This document shows positions 9,890 through 18,333 of a stretch of 64,000 bases of DNA, one piece after another. A program made the translations under genes and the position numbers. Below the pieces are notes generated by a model. That model was not told the DNA's origin and ran no database searches. It saw only the letters and a list, made by a program, of their open reading frames with translations. The stretch is from positions 62,001 through 126,000 of the forward strand of contig CBDFFQ010000002.1 in the NCBI GenBank assembly GCA_965246835.1. The letters run 5' to 3'. The stretch comes from JANPPS01 sp965246835 (GTDB lineage: Bacteria > Pseudomonadota > Alphaproteobacteria > Acetobacterales > Acetobacteraceae). Each line of letters begins with the position of its first letter. Positions within the stretch are counted from its first letter, which is position 1.

Positions 9890-10447
9890 ATGATGATGTT
9901 GCCACGACTGGCGTTATCGGTGGCTTTGATGTTTGAATGCGCGGGCTGTGCACGGGTCGAATTCCGGGCGCGAAATGCGGATCCGGATCCGGCGAATCCG
10001 CCAAAGCGAATGCTGGTGGTCAGCCGGCTTGTGCCGGATACCAATGGCGTAGTTCCGATTGCGTTTGAAACCAGAATGACGGCGCTCTTGTCAGCGTGCG
10101 GCGTTGAATCCCGTGTTGTCAGTCTCAATGCGACGACTCTGAATGGCGGCCAGAAGCTGTCCGGAGCGGTCTCGGAGTTCCGGCCTGACACAACACTATC
10201 CATCGTTCGGACGTCCGGCAACTATCCAGGTGATCAACCGAATGGCACTTATCTGTTTGCACTATTCTCCAACAAGATGAAACGCGATCTCTGGCGTGGT
10301 AACGTTGCAATCGGCTTTAGTAGTGTCGCCACACGTGAGGTGTATCGGGCTGGGACTGAGCGGATCGCCGGAGAGCTCATCCGGACTCTTGCGGCAGATC
10401 GCGTGCTGACATCCTGCTCAGCAGAAGCATTGATGGTGGAGAGCTAG
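9890..10447 (+). CDS. Putative lipoprotein of unknown function
   Basis: About 185 residues from ATG 9890; a GTG at 9878 directly after the lpd stop is an alternative. The N terminus (MMMLPRLALSVALMFECAGC) is a short lipoprotein signal with a CAGC lipobox-like end. The rest is soluble, mixed alpha/beta, with LVVSRLVPDTNGVVPIAFE and RAGTERIAGELIRTLAADRVL; I recognise no family. Base composition is clearly lower in GC than the neighbours (28 of 60 on the line at 10261), and the gene interrupts the usual lpd-lipA order. Both suggest later acquisition. The pattern of a nucleotide- or sugar-binding fold plus a helical tail is a guess only. Confidence 0.7.
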   Translation: MMMLPRLALSVALMFECAGCARVEFRARNADPDPANPPKRMLVVSRLVPDTNGVVPIAFETRMTALLSACGVESRVVSLNATTLNGGQKLSGAVSEFRPDTTLSIVRTSGNYPGDQPNGTYLFALFSNKMKRDLWRGNVAIGFSSVATREVYRAGTERIAGELIRTLAADRVLTSCSAEALMVES

Positions 10448-10470
10448 CGTGCTCGCATGGTCGTCTGTGT

Positions 10471-10512
10471 CGCCCCACCCTCACCACAACCCTCTCCCAC
10501 CAGCGAGAGCGG
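10471..10512. repeat. Diverged palindromic repeat upstream of lipA
   Basis: CGCCCCACCCTCACCACAACC then CTCTCCCACCAGCGAGAGCGGG matches the leader and stem of the repeat at 8430-8470 with several changes, so the stem is now imperfect. It lies in the spacer between the lipoprotein gene and lipA. Confidence 0.65.
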
Positions 10513-10555
10513 GAGCGCCATTGACGCGGCCCATGGTCCCAGCCACCTATCGGAC

Positions 10556-11500
10556 ATGACGACGCGCATCGAAATCGATCACAGGGTGCGCCATCCCGAG
10601 AAGGCGCACCGGCCGGACAATCCCATCCAGCGCAAGCCGGACTGGATTCGCGTGCGCGCGCCCAACCACCCGACCTATTTCGCCACCCAGGCGCTGATGC
10701 GCGAGAACCGCCTGGTGACGGTGTGCGAAGAAGCCGCCTGCCCGAACATCGGCGAATGCTGGTCCCAGCGCCACGCCACCATGATGATCATGGGCGACAC
10801 CTGCACCCGCGCCTGCTCGTTCTGCAACGTGCGCACGGGCGTGCCGCTGGCGTTGGATGCCGATGAGCCCGCGCGCGTGGCCGACGCCATCGCCAAGCTA
10901 GGCCTGCGGCACGTGGTCATCACCTCCGTCGACCGCGATGACCTCGTGGATGGCGGCGCCGCGCATTTTGCGGCCGTGATCCGCGCGATCCGGGACGCGG
11001 CGCCGGGCACGACGATCGAGGTGCTGACCCCCGATTTCCTGCGCAAGCCCGGTGGCGTCGAGATCGTGGCAGACGCCCGGCCCGACGTGTTCAACCACAA
11101 CCTCGAAACCGTGCCGCGCCTCTATCCCACGATCCGGCCAGGCGCCCGCTACTACCAATCGCTCCGCCTGCTGGACCGCGTGAAGTCCGTCGACCCCACC
11201 ATCTTCACCAAATCCGGCCTCATGGTCGGCTTGGGCGAGCAGCGGGCGGAGATCGGGCAGGTCATGGACGATCTGCGCATCGCCGACGTGGATTTCCTGA
11301 CGCTCGGCCAATACCTGCAGCCCACGGTCAAGCACGCCGCCGTCGACCGCTTCGTGCCGCCCGCCGAGTTCGACGAGTATGCGACCATGGCTCGCGCCAA
11401 GGGGTTCCTGATGGTGAGCGCCACGCCGCTGACCCGCAGCTCCTACCACGCCGATGCCGATTTCGCCGCGTTGAAGGCAGCCCGGCTGGCGCGCCTGTAG
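10556..11500 (+). CDS. lipA: Lipoyl synthase
   Basis: Radical-SAM enzyme that inserts two sulfurs into octanoyl groups on lipoyl domains, completing the cofactor of PdhB and PdhC encoded upstream. 314 residues from ATG 10556; the frame extends to 10457 but that part is repeat-derived and not conserved. Auxiliary cluster cysteines 57, 62 and 68 lie in CEEAACPNIGEC, and radical-SAM cysteines 83, 87 and 90 in CTRACSFC. The C-terminal RSSYHAD supplies the Arg-Ser-Ser ligand loop. It is followed 2 bases later by coq10/ratA. Confidence 0.97.
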   Translation: MTTRIEIDHRVRHPEKAHRPDNPIQRKPDWIRVRAPNHPTYFATQALMRENRLVTVCEEAACPNIGECWSQRHATMMIMGDTCTRACSFCNVRTGVPLALDADEPARVADAIAKLGLRHVVITSVDRDDLVDGGAAHFAAVIRAIRDAAPGTTIEVLTPDFLRKPGGVEIVADARPDVFNHNLETVPRLYPTIRPGARYYQSLRLLDRVKSVDPTIFTKSGLMVGLGEQRAEIGQVMDDLRIADVDFLTLGQYLQPTVKHAAVDRFVPPAEFDEYATMARAKGFLMVSATPLTRSSYHADADFAALKAARLARL

Positions 11501-11502
11501 CC

Positions 11503-11985
11503 ATGCCGACGCATGCCGAGCGCAAGGTGCTGCCCTACACGCCTGAGCAGATGTTCGACCTTGTCGCCGATGTCGGGAAATACCCGGCGTTCCTGCCCTG
11601 GTGCGCCGGCGCCCGCGTGCGCTCCCATACCGAGACGGAGCTGGTGGCGGACCTCACGATCGGCTTCGGCCCGTTCCGCGAGAGCTTCACCAGCCGGGTG
11701 ACGCTGGACCGGCCGCGCCAGCTCGACGTCAAATACGAGAACGGGCCTTTTCGCTACCTGAACAATCAATGGACCTTCACGCCGGACGTGAAGGGCTGCG
11801 AGGTCCGGTTCTTCGTGGATTTCGAGTTCCGCAGCCGCATCCTGCAATCCGCCATCGGCGTCGTGTTCAATGAGGCGGTGCGCCGCATGGTGAACGCGTT
11901 CTTGAAGCGCGCGCGGGACGTGTATGGCGCGCCGCGCGCGACGGTCATGGTGCATCCGCCCACGCCCATTCCTGCGAAAGGCTGA
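11503..11985 (+). CDS. Coq10/RatA-type START (SRPBCC) protein
   Basis: 160 residues of the polyketide cyclase/START family. PYTPEQMFDLVADVGKYPAF, FLPWC and the RFFVDFEFRSRILQ...FNEAVRRMVNAF region match the Coq10/RatA subgroup. Relatives bind ubiquinone and assist respiration (Coq10), or were named for association with ribosomes (RatA). In alphaproteobacteria the gene commonly follows lipA, as here with a 2-base gap, so a quinone-chaperone role is the more likely one; this is inference. Confidence 0.9.
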   Translation: MPTHAERKVLPYTPEQMFDLVADVGKYPAFLPWCAGARVRSHTETELVADLTIGFGPFRESFTSRVTLDRPRQLDVKYENGPFRYLNNQWTFTPDVKGCEVRFFVDFEFRSRILQSAIGVVFNEAVRRMVNAFLKRARDVYGAPRATVMVHPPTPIPAKG

Positions 11986-11987
11986 TA

Positions 11988-13094
11988 ATGGCGTTCGCCC
12001 CCGCCCGGTTCGACACCACGATCCCCGTGCGCGTGAACCTCTATTCCGACACCCAGACCCGGCCCACCCGCGCCATGCGCGCGTTCATGCTGGACGCCGA
12101 GGTCGGCGACGAGCAGAGCGGCGCCGATCCCACCATCCATGCCCTGTGCGATCGCATGACGGCCTTGCTGGGCAAGGAGGCGGCGATGTTCCTGCCGACA
12201 GGCACGATGTGCAACGAGGTCGCGATCCTCACGCAATGCCGGGCCGGCGACACGATCCTGGCGCACCCCACCGCCCATATCGCGGCGGCCGAGGGCGGGG
12301 CGCCCTGGGCATTGGCCGGTGTGGCGGTGACGCCGGTGCCGGGCGATTTCGGGCAGTTCACGGCCGCCGCGTTGGCGGCAGCGCTGGAGCCGGCCTCGCG
12401 GTATTCCGCCACGCAACGCATGGTGCTGGTGGAGCAGACGGCCAATTTCGGCGGTGGCACCGTGTGGCCGCTCGCGGAACTGGAGGCCTTGACGTCCCTG
12501 GCGCATGCGCAGGGCATGGTCACGCACATGGACGGCGCCCGGCTGATGAACGCGGTGGTTGCGTCCGGTGTGACGGCGGCGGAGATGGCGGCCGGGTTCG
12601 ACACGGTGTGGCTGGATTTCACCAAGGGCCTGGGCGCCCCGATCGGCGCCGTGCTGGCGGGCTCGGCCGCCACGATCGATGCGGCCTGGCGCTGGAAGCA
12701 ACGCGTGGGCGGCGCGTTCCGGCAGGGCGGGATCGCGGCCGCAGGGTGCCTGTATGCGCTGGACCACCACATCGAAAGGCTGGCGGACGATCACGCGAAC
12801 GCCCGGGTGCTGGCCCGCGGCCTGGCCCAGCTGCCCGGCCTCGATGTGCCGGTGCCGGAAACCAACCTTGTCTATGTGCGGACGGAGGGCACGGGCCTCA
12901 CCGCCACCACGATCCAGCGCCGCATGCGGGCGGAAGGGGTGCTGGTCTCGGTCATGGGTAAATACCTGATCCGGGCCTGCACGCATCTGGACGTGGAGGC
13001 CGCGGGCGTGGATTGTGCGATCGAGGTTTTCAGGGCGGCCCTGGCCGTCACGGGGGAGGATACGACATGCGAGCAGGACTGGTCCTTGGGGTGA
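11988..13094 (+). CDS. ltaE: Low-specificity L-threonine aldolase
   Basis: PLP enzyme that splits threonine or allo-threonine to glycine and acetaldehyde. 368 residues. NLYSDTQTRPTRAMRAFML at the N terminus, LPTGTMCNEVAI, and the PLP-binding Lys in WLDFTKGLGAPIGAV are family motifs; the His that stacks on PLP lies in AHPTAHIAAAEGG. It starts 2 bases after the coq10-like stop and overlaps the next gene by 28 bases. Confidence 0.94.
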   Translation: MAFAPARFDTTIPVRVNLYSDTQTRPTRAMRAFMLDAEVGDEQSGADPTIHALCDRMTALLGKEAAMFLPTGTMCNEVAILTQCRAGDTILAHPTAHIAAAEGGAPWALAGVAVTPVPGDFGQFTAAALAAALEPASRYSATQRMVLVEQTANFGGGTVWPLAELEALTSLAHAQGMVTHMDGARLMNAVVASGVTAAEMAAGFDTVWLDFTKGLGAPIGAVLAGSAATIDAAWRWKQRVGGAFRQGGIAAAGCLYALDHHIERLADDHANARVLARGLAQLPGLDVPVPETNLVYVRTEGTGLTATTIQRRMRAEGVLVSVMGKYLIRACTHLDVEAAGVDCAIEVFRAALAVTGEDTTCEQDWSLG

Positions 13095-13435
13095 TGCTGG
13101 CGCTGTCGGCGCCGCTCTCCGCACAAACGGTGGCGCCGCTCACCGGCAGCACCGGCACCCCGGCCGGGCAACCGCCCGTCGCGTCACCAGCCGCCCCGGG
13201 CCGCTCGCCGGGCGCGCCGCCTCGCCGCGGCCGGCGCACGATGCAGGAGCGGTTCGACGAGGCGAATACGACGCATGACGGCAAGCTCACGTTGGCGCAG
13301 GCGCAGGCCAAGCTGCCGCGGGTGGCGCGGGAGTTCGACGCGATCGATACCGGGCATAGGGGGTATGTGACGGCTGAGGAGATCCGGGCCTATAACCGGG
13401 CGCAGCGGGCGGCACGGCGGGCGCGGCCAGGGTAG
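13067..13435 (+). CDS. Secreted EF-hand domain protein
   Basis: 122 residues from ATG 13067, overlapping the end of ltaE. An N-terminal signal peptide (MRAGLVLGVMLALSAPLSAQ) and a Pro/Gly/Ala linker precede two EF-hand-like loops: FDEANTTHDGKLTLAQAQ and FDAIDTGHRGYVTAEEI. Both loops keep the spacing of the calcium-binding motif, although the first lacks Asp at loop position 1 and the second is stronger. A basic tail follows. Probably a periplasmic calcium-binding protein; partner unknown. Confidence 0.85.
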   Translation: MRAGLVLGVMLALSAPLSAQTVAPLTGSTGTPAGQPPVASPAAPGRSPGAPPRRGRRTMQERFDEANTTHDGKLTLAQAQAKLPRVAREFDAIDTGHRGYVTAEEIRAYNRAQRAARRARPG

Positions 13436-13481
13436 CGGCTCGACCGTCCTGAGCTTTTCAAATTGTATTTCTGCTGGGCGG

Positions 13482-13770
13482 GTCCTTCGACAGGCTCAGG
13501 ACGAACGGACGAACGCACGTGCTTTCCCGCCCGTTAGCCCTGAGCTTGTCGAAGGGCGTTTTCGGCCGGTGAGTCCGTTGGCGAATTCGGGACGAACGCA
13601 CGAACGCACGTGCTTTCCCGCCCGTTAGCCCTGAGCTTGTCGAAGGGCGTTTCGCCCGGCGAGTCCGTCGGCGAATTCGGGACGAACGGACGAACGCACG
13701 TGCTTGTCCGCCCGTTAGCCCTGAGCTTGTCGAAGGGCGTTTTCCCCGCGGTCCTTCGACAAGCTCAGGA
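13482..13770. repeat. Cluster of REP-like repeats with ~90-base tandem period
   Basis: This gene-free stretch holds five copies of the widespread motif GTCCTTCGACAAGCTCAGGA. Two outer copies are in direct orientation (13482-13500, with one change, and 13751-13769). Three inner copies are inverted (13538-13556, 13629-13647, 13719-13737). The inner three are embedded in units that begin at 13501, 13592 and 13682, so the period is 90-91 bases, each with GAACGCACGTGCTT and CCCGCCCGTTAG. Adjacent outer and inner copies can pair as long hairpins. It sits between ends of convergent genes. Confidence 0.85.
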
Positions 13771-13827
13771 CAAACGGAAAACGTCCAACCGCCGTCGAAG
13801 CGAACCCACCGCTCGCACTGACGGCGG

Positions 13828-15624
13828 CTACGCCCCCAACTCCTCGCGCAACAACTCCAACTCCAGCCACCGCTCCTCATCCTTCGCCAATTGCGCCTGC
13901 GCTTCGGCCAGCGCCGAGGTTGCGGCGCGGAAGCGGGCCGGGTTCTTGCGGTAGAGGTCGGCGTCGTCGAGGATGCGCTGCTGCTTGGCGATCTCGGCCT
14001 GCGTCGCTTGCATCGCCTTGGGCAGCGTCTCCAATGCGTGCTTGTCCTTGAACGTCATCTTTCGGGACGTGCGCGCCGGGGCGGGCTTCGGCGCCGCGGA
14101 CCGCGCACGCTCGGCCGCCGCCGTGTCGGGTGCGCCGCGCTGGATCAGCATGTCGCTGTAGCCGCCGGCATAGTCCAGCCAGCGCCCGCCGCCCTCCGCC
14201 GCCAAGGTGCTGGTCACCACGCGGTCCAGGAAGTCACGGTCGTGGCTGACCAGCAGGACGGTGCCCTGATACTCGCTGAGCATCTCCTGCAACAAATCCA
14301 GCGTCTCGAGATCGAGGTCGTTGGTCGGCTCGTCCAAGACAAGAAGATTGCTGGGCCGGGCCAGGGCGCAGGCCAGCATCAGCCGGCCGCGTTCGCCGCC
14401 CGACAGCACGCCGACCGGGGTGCGTGCCTGCTCCGGCTTGAACAGGAAATCCTTCATGTAGCCGATCACGTGCCGCCGCTCGCCCGCGACATCCACGGTG
14501 TCCCCACCACCGCCCGTTAGCGTGTCCTGCAAGGTCGCGTCCGGATCGAGGCTGGCGCGCTGCTGGTCCAGCGTCACGGTCTGCAGGCTGGTGCCGATGC
14601 GGATCTCTCCGCCGCTCGGCTGGTCCAACCCGGTCAGCAGTTTCAACAATGTCGTCTTGCCGGCGCCGTTCGGGCCCACGATGCCGAGCCGGTCCCCGCG
14701 CAGCACCCGCGTCGTAAGATCGCGAATGACCGGCGGCCCGTCGCCGTACGATTTCACGACGTGCTCGGCCACCGCGACCAGCTTGCCCGAGAGGTCCGCC
14801 TCCGTAGCCGCCAGCCGCAGCCCGCTGCCGGCGCCCCCCAACTCCCGCCGCTTCTGCCTGAGCGCGCCCAACTCGCCCAGCCGGCGCACGTTGCGTTTGC
14901 GCCGCGCGGTCACGCCGTAGCGGAGCCAATCCTCCTCCCGCTCGATCTGGCGGCCCAGCTTGTGCTTGTCCCGCTCCGCCTGCTCCTCCACCTCGTCCCG
15001 CCAGGCCTCGAAATGCTGGAAGCCGCGGTCGATGCGCCGGGTGACGCCGCCATCGAGCCACACGATGCTGCGCGACAGCTTTTCCAATAGGCGCCGGTCA
15101 TGGCTGATCAGCACGATGCCGGCACGCAATGACATCAGCTCCTGCTCCAGCCACTCGATCGCCGGGAGGTCGAGGTGGTTGGTGGGCTCGTCCAGCAGCA
15201 GCAGGTCCGGGGACGGCGCGAGGGTGCGCGCCAGGGCGCAGCGGCGCAGCTGGCCGCCGGAGAGATGCCCGGGATCCTCGGCCCCGGTGAGGCCGAGCTG
15301 GTCGAGCAAGGTCCGGCAGCGATGCAAATCGTCGCCCGGCCCCATGCCGGCCTCGACATACTCCAGCGTGGTCGCGAACCCGGCCAAATCCGGCTCCTGC
15401 GGCAGATACCGCACCGTCGTGCCCGGCTGCAGGAAGCGCGAGCCGCCATCCTGCTTCAGCAGCCCGGCCGCCACCTTCAGCAGCGTGCTCTTGCCCGACC
15501 CGTTGCGGCCCACGAGGCAGATGCGCTCCCCGGCACCCACGCCCAGCTCGGCCCCGTCCAGCAGGGGGGCGGTGCCGAGGGCGAGGCGGATGTTCTGCAG
15601 CAGGAGAAGGGGAGGGGCGGCCAT
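13828..15624 (-). CDS. ABC-F family ATPase (Uup-like)
   Basis: 598 residues with two ABC domains and no membrane segments, so a cytoplasmic ABC-F protein rather than a transporter. Domain 1 has Walker A GRNGSGKST, signature LSGGQLRR and Walker B LLLLDEPTNHLD. Domain 2 has GPNGAGKTT, LSGGERGRL and LVLDEPTNDLD. The linker is charged and helical (about 220-290). A basic coiled-coil C-terminal region (about 520-598) is typical of Uup, which acts on ribosomes or DNA. I start at ATG 15624, since the frame upstream is antisense to the next gene. The final part abuts the repeat cluster. Confidence 0.93.
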   Translation of the reverse strand: MAAPPLLLLQNIRLALGTAPLLDGAELGVGAGERICLVGRNGSGKSTLLKVAAGLLKQDGGSRFLQPGTTVRYLPQEPDLAGFATTLEYVEAGMGPGDDLHRCRTLLDQLGLTGAEDPGHLSGGQLRRCALARTLAPSPDLLLLDEPTNHLDLPAIEWLEQELMSLRAGIVLISHDRRLLEKLSRSIVWLDGGVTRRIDRGFQHFEAWRDEVEEQAERDKHKLGRQIEREEDWLRYGVTARRKRNVRRLGELGALRQKRRELGGAGSGLRLAATEADLSGKLVAVAEHVVKSYGDGPPVIRDLTTRVLRGDRLGIVGPNGAGKTTLLKLLTGLDQPSGGEIRIGTSLQTVTLDQQRASLDPDATLQDTLTGGGGDTVDVAGERRHVIGYMKDFLFKPEQARTPVGVLSGGERGRLMLACALARPSNLLVLDEPTNDLDLETLDLLQEMLSEYQGTVLLVSHDRDFLDRVVTSTLAAEGGGRWLDYAGGYSDMLIQRGAPDTAAAERARSAAPKPAPARTSRKMTFKDKHALETLPKAMQATQAEIAKQQRILDDADLYRKNPARFRAATSALAEAQAQLAKDEERWLELELLREELGA

Positions 15625-15702
15625 GGCGCAGGGTATGGGGGCCGGGCCGGTCTGGTGCAACCCGGGGCTGGCGTGGCACTGTCCGCCCCGGGGAGAACGG
15701 CA

Positions 15703-16716
15703 TTGATCACGCGGCGGCTGGCGGTGGGCTCTGGTTTGGCAGCGATGGCGATGCGGGCGCGGGCGGCGACGCCCTTGCGGATCGGGCTGCTGCGCACCCT
15801 GTCCCCGGCGCCGCTCTACCTCGCGATGGAGCGTGGGTATTTCGCCGATGAGGGGCTGGACGCGAGTTTTCGATTCTTCGAGGCCGCGCAGCCCATCGCG
15901 GCGGCGGCCGTCAGCGGCGATATCGATGTGGGGATCACCGCGCTGACCGGCGGCTTCTTCAGCCTGGCCGGGCGCGGCATCCTCAAGGTGATCGGCGGCG
16001 GGCTGCATGAGCAGAAGGGGTTCGAGGGCAACGCGATCCTGGTGTCGAAGAAGGCGTTTGACGCCGGGCTCGTGGCGCCGAAGCAGTTGGGCGGGCACAG
16101 CGTCGGCATCACGCAATTCGGCTCGAGTTTCCATTATACGATCGGCCGCATCGCGGAAAAGGAGGGGTTCGACCTCTCGACGGTGACCTTCCGGCCGTTG
16201 CAGAGCATCGGCAACATGCTGGCGGCGGTCCGCACCGGTCAGGTGGACGCCACGCTCGCGATCGCCAGCCAGGCCAAGCCGCTCGAGGCCGCGGGTGAGG
16301 CGCGGATCATCGCCTGGGCCGGGGACCTCGTGCCCTACCAGCTCACCGCCGTGTTCGCGCCGAGCCGGATGACGACGGAGCAGCCGGACTCGCTGCACCG
16401 CTTCGCCCGCGCCTACCAGCGGGGCGTGGCGGATTACCGGGCCGCGTTCCTGCGCCGCGGCCCCGGCGGTTTCGTGCGCGACGCCATGACCGACGCCGCC
16501 ATCCCTCAACTGCAGAAATACGTGTTCACCGGCGATCCCGACGCCGCGCGAAAAATCTTCGACAGCATCGGCTGGTATGACGAGGGCGGGCGGCTCGACG
16601 TGCAGGATGTGGGCGAGCAGCTGCGCTGGTTCGTGGCGCAAGGCCTGGTCAAGACGGCCGCCGATCCGGCAGACATCATCGACCTCCGCTTCCTCGGCGC
16701 GCTTCCGCCCGCTTGA
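15703..16716 (+). CDS. ABC transporter substrate-binding protein (SsuA/TauA/NMT1-like)
   Basis: 337 residues. I start at TTG 15703, which has GGGAGA six bases upstream and opens a signal peptide with twin arginines (MITRRLAVGSGLAAMAMRARA). The mature part begins PLRIGLLRTLSPAPLYLAMERGYFADEGL, the classic opening of periplasmic binding proteins for sulfonates, taurine, nitrate or pyrimidine precursors; AGFFSLAGRG-like and GGHSVGITQFGSSFHYT loops line the pocket. Substrate cannot be named. It is the first gene of a three-gene importer, divergent from the ABC-F gene. Confidence 0.9.
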   Translation: MITRRLAVGSGLAAMAMRARAATPLRIGLLRTLSPAPLYLAMERGYFADEGLDASFRFFEAAQPIAAAAVSGDIDVGITALTGGFFSLAGRGILKVIGGGLHEQKGFEGNAILVSKKAFDAGLVAPKQLGGHSVGITQFGSSFHYTIGRIAEKEGFDLSTVTFRPLQSIGNMLAAVRTGQVDATLAIASQAKPLEAAGEARIIAWAGDLVPYQLTAVFAPSRMTTEQPDSLHRFARAYQRGVADYRAAFLRRGPGGFVRDAMTDAAIPQLQKYVFTGDPDAARKIFDSIGWYDEGGRLDVQDVGEQLRWFVAQGLVKTAADPADIIDLRFLGALPPA

Positions 16717-17489
16717 GCAGTTCGGTCCGCCTCGTTCTCGACGGAATCGCGCACCGCTATCGTGACCTGGTGGTGCTGGACGGAATCGACCTGGTGGCGG
16801 AGCCCGGCCGCGTGCTGGTGCTGGTCGGCCCGTCCGGCTGCGGCAAGAGCACGCTGCTGGGCATCATGGCCGGGCTGCTGCGGCCCACGCAGGGAACGGT
16901 GCGGCAGGAAGGGGAGGTCGCGGCGGACTGCCTCAACGTGCTGACCCCCGTGTTCCAGGATTTTGCGCTGCTGCCGTGGCGCAGCGTGGCCGGGAATGTG
17001 GCCCTGGTGCTGGAGGGCCGGCTGGCGACCGCAGAGCTGCAGGCCCGCGTGGCGGAAGTGCTGGCGCTCACGGGCCTCGCCGCGTTCGCCGATGCGTGGC
17101 CGAAGGAGCTCTCAGGCGGCATGCGGCAGCGCGTCGGCATTGCGCGGGCCCTTGCGGTGCGGCCGGCCTGTCTATTGATGGACGAGCCGTTATCGGCGCT
17201 GGATGCGCAGACGCGGATGCTGCTGCTGGACGAGTTTGCCGGGCTGATCGAGCGGGCCGGGACCACGACGGTCTATGTCACGCATAATCTGAACGAGGCC
17301 GTGCGGCTGGGCCATCGCATCGTCGTGCTGTCCCGCCGGCCCGGCCGCATTCGCGCCGTGATCGAGATCGACCGGCCGCTGAACGGCAGACGCCTGACCG
17401 ATCCGGACCTGATCGCGACCGAGGCCGGGCTGTGGGACCTGATCCGGGACGATGCGGCCGCGGCGGCGGCGGAGCGTGTGCATGCCTGA
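16713..17489 (+). CDS. ABC transporter ATP-binding protein (SsuB/TauB-like)
   Basis: 258 residues, TTG start overlapping the upstream stop by 4 bases. Walker A GPSGCGKST near residue 40, Q-loop PVFQDFALLPWRSV, signature LSGGMRQRVGIARAL and Walker B LLMDEPLSALD followed by the switch His in YVTHNLNEAV. The wording matches ATPases of sulfonate/nitrate/taurine importers. It powers the permease encoded next. Confidence 0.94.
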   Translation: MSSSVRLVLDGIAHRYRDLVVLDGIDLVAEPGRVLVLVGPSGCGKSTLLGIMAGLLRPTQGTVRQEGEVAADCLNVLTPVFQDFALLPWRSVAGNVALVLEGRLATAELQARVAEVLALTGLAAFADAWPKELSGGMRQRVGIARALAVRPACLLMDEPLSALDAQTRMLLLDEFAGLIERAGTTTVYVTHNLNEAVRLGHRIVVLSRRPGRIRAVIEIDRPLNGRRLTDPDLIATEAGLWDLIRDDAAAAAAERVHA

Positions 17490-18273
17490 GCTACGCGGCG
17501 CCGTGCCGTTCCGCGCCGGGGGCTTCGCGCCGCGCACGGTGCCGGGAACCGCGGCGGCGACGCTGGTGGGACTGGTCCTGGTCTGGCAGGCCGGCGCCTC
17601 GGCCGGCTGGCTGTCGAGCCAGTTCCTGCCGCCGCCGATCGCGATCCTGCGGGCGCTCTGGTCGCTCGGCGCGAGCGGGGAGCTATGGCGGCACCTCGGC
17701 GCCTCGATGCAGCGGCTGGCGGTGGGCTGGTCGCTCGGCACGGTATGCGGCATCGCGCTGGGGTTCGCGGTGGGGGTTTCGAGCTGGGTGCGCGCCCCGG
17801 GGATGGCGGTGGTGTCGGCGCTGTTCCCGATTCCGAAGATCGCGCTGGTGCCGCTGTTCATCGTGTGGTTCGGCATCGGCGAGGGCAGCAAGATTGCGAC
17901 CCTGGCCCTCGGCGTATTCTTCCCGACCGTCATCAACACCGCCGCGGGCGTGGATGCTGTCGCCAAGAACCTGGTCCGGATGGGGCAGGCCTTCGGGCTC
18001 AGTGAAGCCGCCATCCTGCGCAAGATCGTCTGGCCCGGCGCCTTGCCCGCCATCCTCAGCGGCTTCCGCGTCACCAGCTCGATCGCGATCATCTTGCTGG
18101 TGGCCGCCGAGATGATCGGGGCGGAGCGGGGAATCGGCGCCTTCGTGCTGCAGGCCGGCAATCTTTACGATGTCGAGAACCTGATGGCGGGCATTCTGGT
18201 TCTGTCGTTGATGGGGCTGACGGTCGCGTGGGTCCTGGGGCGGGTGGAGCGGGCGGTGTTCGGGTGGCGCTGA
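17482..18273 (+). CDS. ABC transporter permease (SsuC/TauC-like)
   Basis: 263 residues from ATG 17482, inside the end of the ATPase gene, with GGAG just upstream. About six membrane segments; the EAA-like coupling loop is around MGQAFGLSEAAILRKIVWPGALPAI. LFPIPKIALVPLFIVWFGIG is typical of this permease branch. It completes an importer for an unknown small organic anion or precursor. Confidence 0.93.
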   Translation: MPELRGAVPFRAGGFAPRTVPGTAAATLVGLVLVWQAGASAGWLSSQFLPPPIAILRALWSLGASGELWRHLGASMQRLAVGWSLGTVCGIALGFAVGVSSWVRAPGMAVVSALFPIPKIALVPLFIVWFGIGEGSKIATLALGVFFPTVINTAAGVDAVAKNLVRMGQAFGLSEAAILRKIVWPGALPAILSGFRVTSSIAIILLVAAEMIGAERGIGAFVLQAGNLYDVENLMAGILVLSLMGLTVAWVLGRVERAVFGWR

Positions 18274-18333
18274 AGTGGTGGGTTGGCACCCACCCTACGT
18301 CCAAACCGTAGGGTGGGTGTCAACCCACCGCTT
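18273..18333. repeat. Palindrome between convergent genes (copy 2)
   Basis: Arms 18273-18299 and 18307-18333 pair almost perfectly: the 23-base core is the same as at 3960-3982 with a single G.U-type change, and pairing extends outward by a few bases. It lies between the permease gene (+) and mntR (-), and its right arm supplies the last codons and stop of mntR (ending at 18320). Confidence 0.8.

Noticed and set aside
13482..13770. Possible CRISPR array
   Set aside because: Only three ~90-base units, spacers are near-identical rather than unique, and no cas genes are near.
13458..13880. 140-residue minus-strand open frame with repeated PSTSSGLTGG and FDKLRANG-like peptides
   Set aside because: These peptides are the usual translation of the REP motif CCTGAGCTTGTCGAAGG; the frame is created by the repeat cluster and has no gene-like start.
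15625..16641. N-terminal extension of the ABC-F frame to 937 residues
   Set aside because: The extension is antisense to the substrate-binding protein gene and not like any ABC-F N terminus; ATG 15624 fits the family.
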